DNA from: Lysinibacillus sphaericus
Lineage (GTDB): Bacteria > Bacillota > Bacilli > Bacillales_A > Planococcaceae
Length of the DNA stretch: 64,000 bases
Direction: 5' to 3'
NCBI RefSeq assembly: GCF_002982115.1
Contig: NZ_CP019980.1
Coordinates: 1,868,001 to 1,932,000 of the forward strand
Shown: positions 62,251 through 64,000 of the stretch, one piece after another
Layout: each line of letters opens with the position of its first letter
How positions within the stretch are numbered: the first letter of the stretch is position 1
The notes under the pieces: model-generated
The model's database searches: none
Seen by the model: only the letters and a program-made list of their open reading frames with translations
What the model was told of the DNA's origin: nothing
Program-made: the position numbers and the translations under genes

Positions 62251-63560
62251 AGAAGTGGAAAAATGGGGAGAAATGGACGAACTGGGCTGGCAATATAATA
62301 GCGTATCCAAGTGAGATGCACTTACCTCGTTCAATAGAAGAAGTTGTAAATGTAGTGAAGCATGCGCGTGATAGGAAGAAAACCATTCGTGTAACAGGTG
62401 CAGCGCATTCATTTAGTGCTGTTGCCATGCCGGAGCATATTGCACTGTCATTACATAATATGCGCGGGCTTATTTCGATAGATGCCGAAAACCAAGAAGC
62501 TACATTGTGGGCAGGAACTTATTTATATGAGATTGGACCACAGCTTGCAAAGCATGGGTTTGGCTTAATGAATATGGGCGATATTCAAGAACAGACCATT
62601 GCCGGAGCAGTGTCTACTGGTACACATGGAACAGGGGTGACTTTAGGTTCGTTGTCGTCTGCTGTGACACGCTGGTGTTTTGTTGATGGAAATGGAACTT
62701 ACCATGAGCATATTCGAGGGACTGACGATTTATCCGAGGCACTTCATATCTCACTTGGCATGCTTGGGGTACTTGTAAAAGTGACGCTAAAAGTGTTGCC
62801 GCTCTATAGTTTACATTATATTGGCACAAGAGACACATTAACAAACGGACTAGCAACATTTGCACAAGATATTCGACAGCATCGACATGTTGAATGGTTC
62901 TACTTTCCTGGTAGTGAGACGATTCAAATTAAACGTATGAATGCGATGGCTCCAGTGTATCAAAGTGAATGGCGCAAGTGTGTAGAAAATATAAAACTTC
63001 AAATAGTAGAAAATGGTGCATTTTTTGCGATTTCGGAGCTATGTAAATGGAAACCAGCTTTAAGTAGTGCAATGAGTAAATTAGCTGCTGCCAATGTTGT
63101 CGAGGCCGAGAAGATTGGCATTAGCTATGAAATCTATCCAACTCCTAGAAGTGTCAAATTCCAAGAAAGTGAGTACGCCATATCATTAACACAATTTGAG
63201 GCATGCATGGAAGAAATTCATGCAACGTTTCAAAAAGGGCATTTGCATGTGCATTTTCCATTGGAATGCCGTACAACAGCAGGTGAGGCTGGTTATTTAA
63301 GTCCTACACAAGGACAAGAATCCGCCTTTATAGCTTTTCATATGTATAAAGGAATGTCGGAAGAGCCTTATTTTAAATGGGTGCACAATCTGATGCAAAA
63401 ATATCATGGTCGACCACATTGGGGAAAACAAAGCCATTTAACTGCACAGCAAGTACACACATTATATCCAAATATAGATAAGTTTTTAACAGTTCGTGCA
63501 CAATATGACCCTGACAAAGTATTTTTTACACGTTACTTAGAGCAATTATTCATATTGTAA
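62238..63560 (+). CDS. FAD-binding sugar-lactone oxidase (D-arabinono-1,4-lactone oxidase family)
   Basis: The 440-residue protein has the PCMH-type FAD domain: EVVNVVKHARDRKKTIRVTGAAHSFSA (parts), where the His is the position of covalent FAD attachment in this family, and GDIQEQTIAGAVSTGTHGTG. The C-terminal ALO domain ends WGKQSHLTAQQVHTLYPNID and RAQYDPDKVFFTRYLEQLF (parts). The family oxidises aldonolactones or alditols with O2. ATG 62238 follows GGGGGG inside the aldolase gene. The pairing with an aldolase-like PLP enzyme is conserved in some Bacillales by my recollection; the substrate is not known. Confidence 0.86.
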   Translation: MFSVEKWKNGEKWTNWAGNIIAYPSEMHLPRSIEEVVNVVKHARDRKKTIRVTGAAHSFSAVAMPEHIALSLHNMRGLISIDAENQEATLWAGTYLYEIGPQLAKHGFGLMNMGDIQEQTIAGAVSTGTHGTGVTLGSLSSAVTRWCFVDGNGTYHEHIRGTDDLSEALHISLGMLGVLVKVTLKVLPLYSLHYIGTRDTLTNGLATFAQDIRQHRHVEWFYFPGSETIQIKRMNAMAPVYQSEWRKCVENIKLQIVENGAFFAISELCKWKPALSSAMSKLAAANVVEAEKIGISYEIYPTPRSVKFQESEYAISLTQFEACMEEIHATFQKGHLHVHFPLECRTTAGEAGYLSPTQGQESAFIAFHMYKGMSEEPYFKWVHNLMQKYHGRPHWGKQSHLTAQQVHTLYPNIDKFLTVRAQYDPDKVFFTRYLEQLFIL

Positions 63561-63760
63561 TATTTAGAATTTAACAACAACTGAATCTTATAATTTTGAA
63601 ATCAATGTATGGGGAAAGATGAAAGCATTTGTGATAAATCATCAACTGAATAGTGTTTATAATGAAAAAATTTAAATTTGAACGAAATGTCAAAATATTT
63701 ATCAAAACGAGATAAAACTGATGCTTAATCAGCATGTAAACGATTTCAAATTTCGTATAG

Positions 63761-63788
63761 TTTTTGAATTGTTTAAACAATTCAAAAA
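63761..63788. promoter_or_regulatory. 28-bp perfect palindrome upstream of ilvD
   Basis: The arm TTTTTGAATTGTTT (63761-63774) meets its exact complement (63775-63788) with no loop. It ends 6 bp before the -35 of the ilvD promoter. No T-run follows, so an operator is likelier than a terminator. The rest of the 63561-63950 gap is AT-rich with one short hairpin (ATGCT/AGCAT, 63721-63735). Confidence 0.6.
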
Positions 63789-63794
63789 ATACTG

Positions 63795-63824
63795 TTGACT
63801 TAGCCTAGTTATTCGTACTATGAT
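63795..63824 (+). promoter_or_regulatory. ilvD promoter
   Basis: TTGACT (63795-63800), 18 bp, TATGAT (63819-63824), about 120 nt upstream of the start codon. No T-box or riboswitch was seen in the leader. Confidence 0.7.
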
Positions 63825-63950
63825 AACAACAATTTAATACGTTCGTTCCTACAATCAGTTGCCACAAAGGCAATCAGATAGGTAAAAACAAAATAGACAG
63901 AACATTTTGTATATAGCGACGAACATAGCAATAAATGAGGGGCGTTTAAA

Positions 63951-64000
63951 ATGAGAAGTGACATGATTAAAGTAGGCGTAGATCGTGCGCCACATCGTAG
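63951..64000 (+). CDS. ilvD: Dihydroxy-acid dehydratase, N-terminus only
   Basis: The first 16 codons (MRSDMIKVGVDRAPHR) before the window edge match the start of IlvD, which dehydrates dihydroxy acids to 2-keto acids in branched-chain amino acid synthesis. ATG 63951 follows TGAGGGGCG. The rest of the gene is outside the window; the call rests on this short but characteristic N-terminus and its strong promoter. Confidence 0.85.
   Translation, partial: MRSDMIKVGVDRAPHR

Overview
The window is AT-rich chromosomal DNA from a Gram-positive, spore-forming Bacillales bacterium. The best fit is Lysinibacillus (formerly Bacillus sphaericus). The biotin genes are in the order bioD-bioA-bioY-bioB, the bioDAYB arrangement known from B. 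sphaericus. Other pointers are a sporulation-type diadenylate cyclase (CdaS), a DinR/LexA-type SOS box, a proline T-box, TTG/GTG starts and strong AGGAGG ribosome sites. No phage, insertion sequence, CRISPR array, rRNA or tRNA gene was seen.

Layout. 1-4.2 kb: end of an unknown gene, then a BirA-type operator and bioDAYB. 4.2-8.7 kb: three regulatory pairs, namely a 40-aa gene behind a Rex-like site, a LysE exporter with a divergent XRE-cupin regulator, and an aminotransferase with a divergent MocR regulator. 8.7-10.6 kb: a phased 21-bp repeat array, then a short N-acetylglutamate synthase and argJ. 10.7-13.7 kb: SOS-controlled dinB, acetyltransferases and a YkuS homologue. 13.8-17.3 kb: a very large secreted subtilase. 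17.7-36.8 kb: the centre of the window, two divergent cobalamin units. On the minus strand cbiMNQO (cobalt uptake) and on the plus strand a 17-gene anaerobic B12 operon each start behind their own cobalamin riboswitch and terminator. 36.9-44 kb: rnz, a chemoreceptor, cdaS, and a MarR-dioxygenase-flavin oxidoreductase cluster. 44-51 kb: namA, proC behind a proline T-box, an MBL hydrolase/SDR pair, argG-argH. 51-64 kb: a decarboxylase-family gene behind a structured leader, a lipoprotein hydrolase flanked by two copies of a tiny gene, acetyltransferases, NUDIX, metI-metC, mscL, a lytic transglycosylase, a nicotinamidase-like hydrolase, an aldolase/lactone-oxidase pair, and the start of ilvD.

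How it works together. Cobalt imported by CbiMNQO feeds the CbiX chelatase. The plus-strand operon carries the corrin ring from uroporphyrinogen III (CobA, SirC-like dehydrogenase) to adenosylcobyric acid (BtuR, CobQ). The lower-loop genes (cbiB, cobU, cobS) are not here. Both units are set up to be shut off by cobalamin. Arginine genes at 8.9 and 48.2 kb share an AT-rich upstream element that could be an AhrC site.

Most interesting unexplained items: two intergenic arrays whose short cores repeat at exactly 21 bp (8734-8827, 43961-44011); the paralogous mini-genes at 51.6 and 53.5 kb with forespore-type promoters; an uncharacterised methyltransferase closing the B12 operon; the structured leader at 50866-51034; the hairpin-rich gap at 17440-17640; and several operator pairs. 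All calls come from reading the sequence and from family knowledge; no database search was run.
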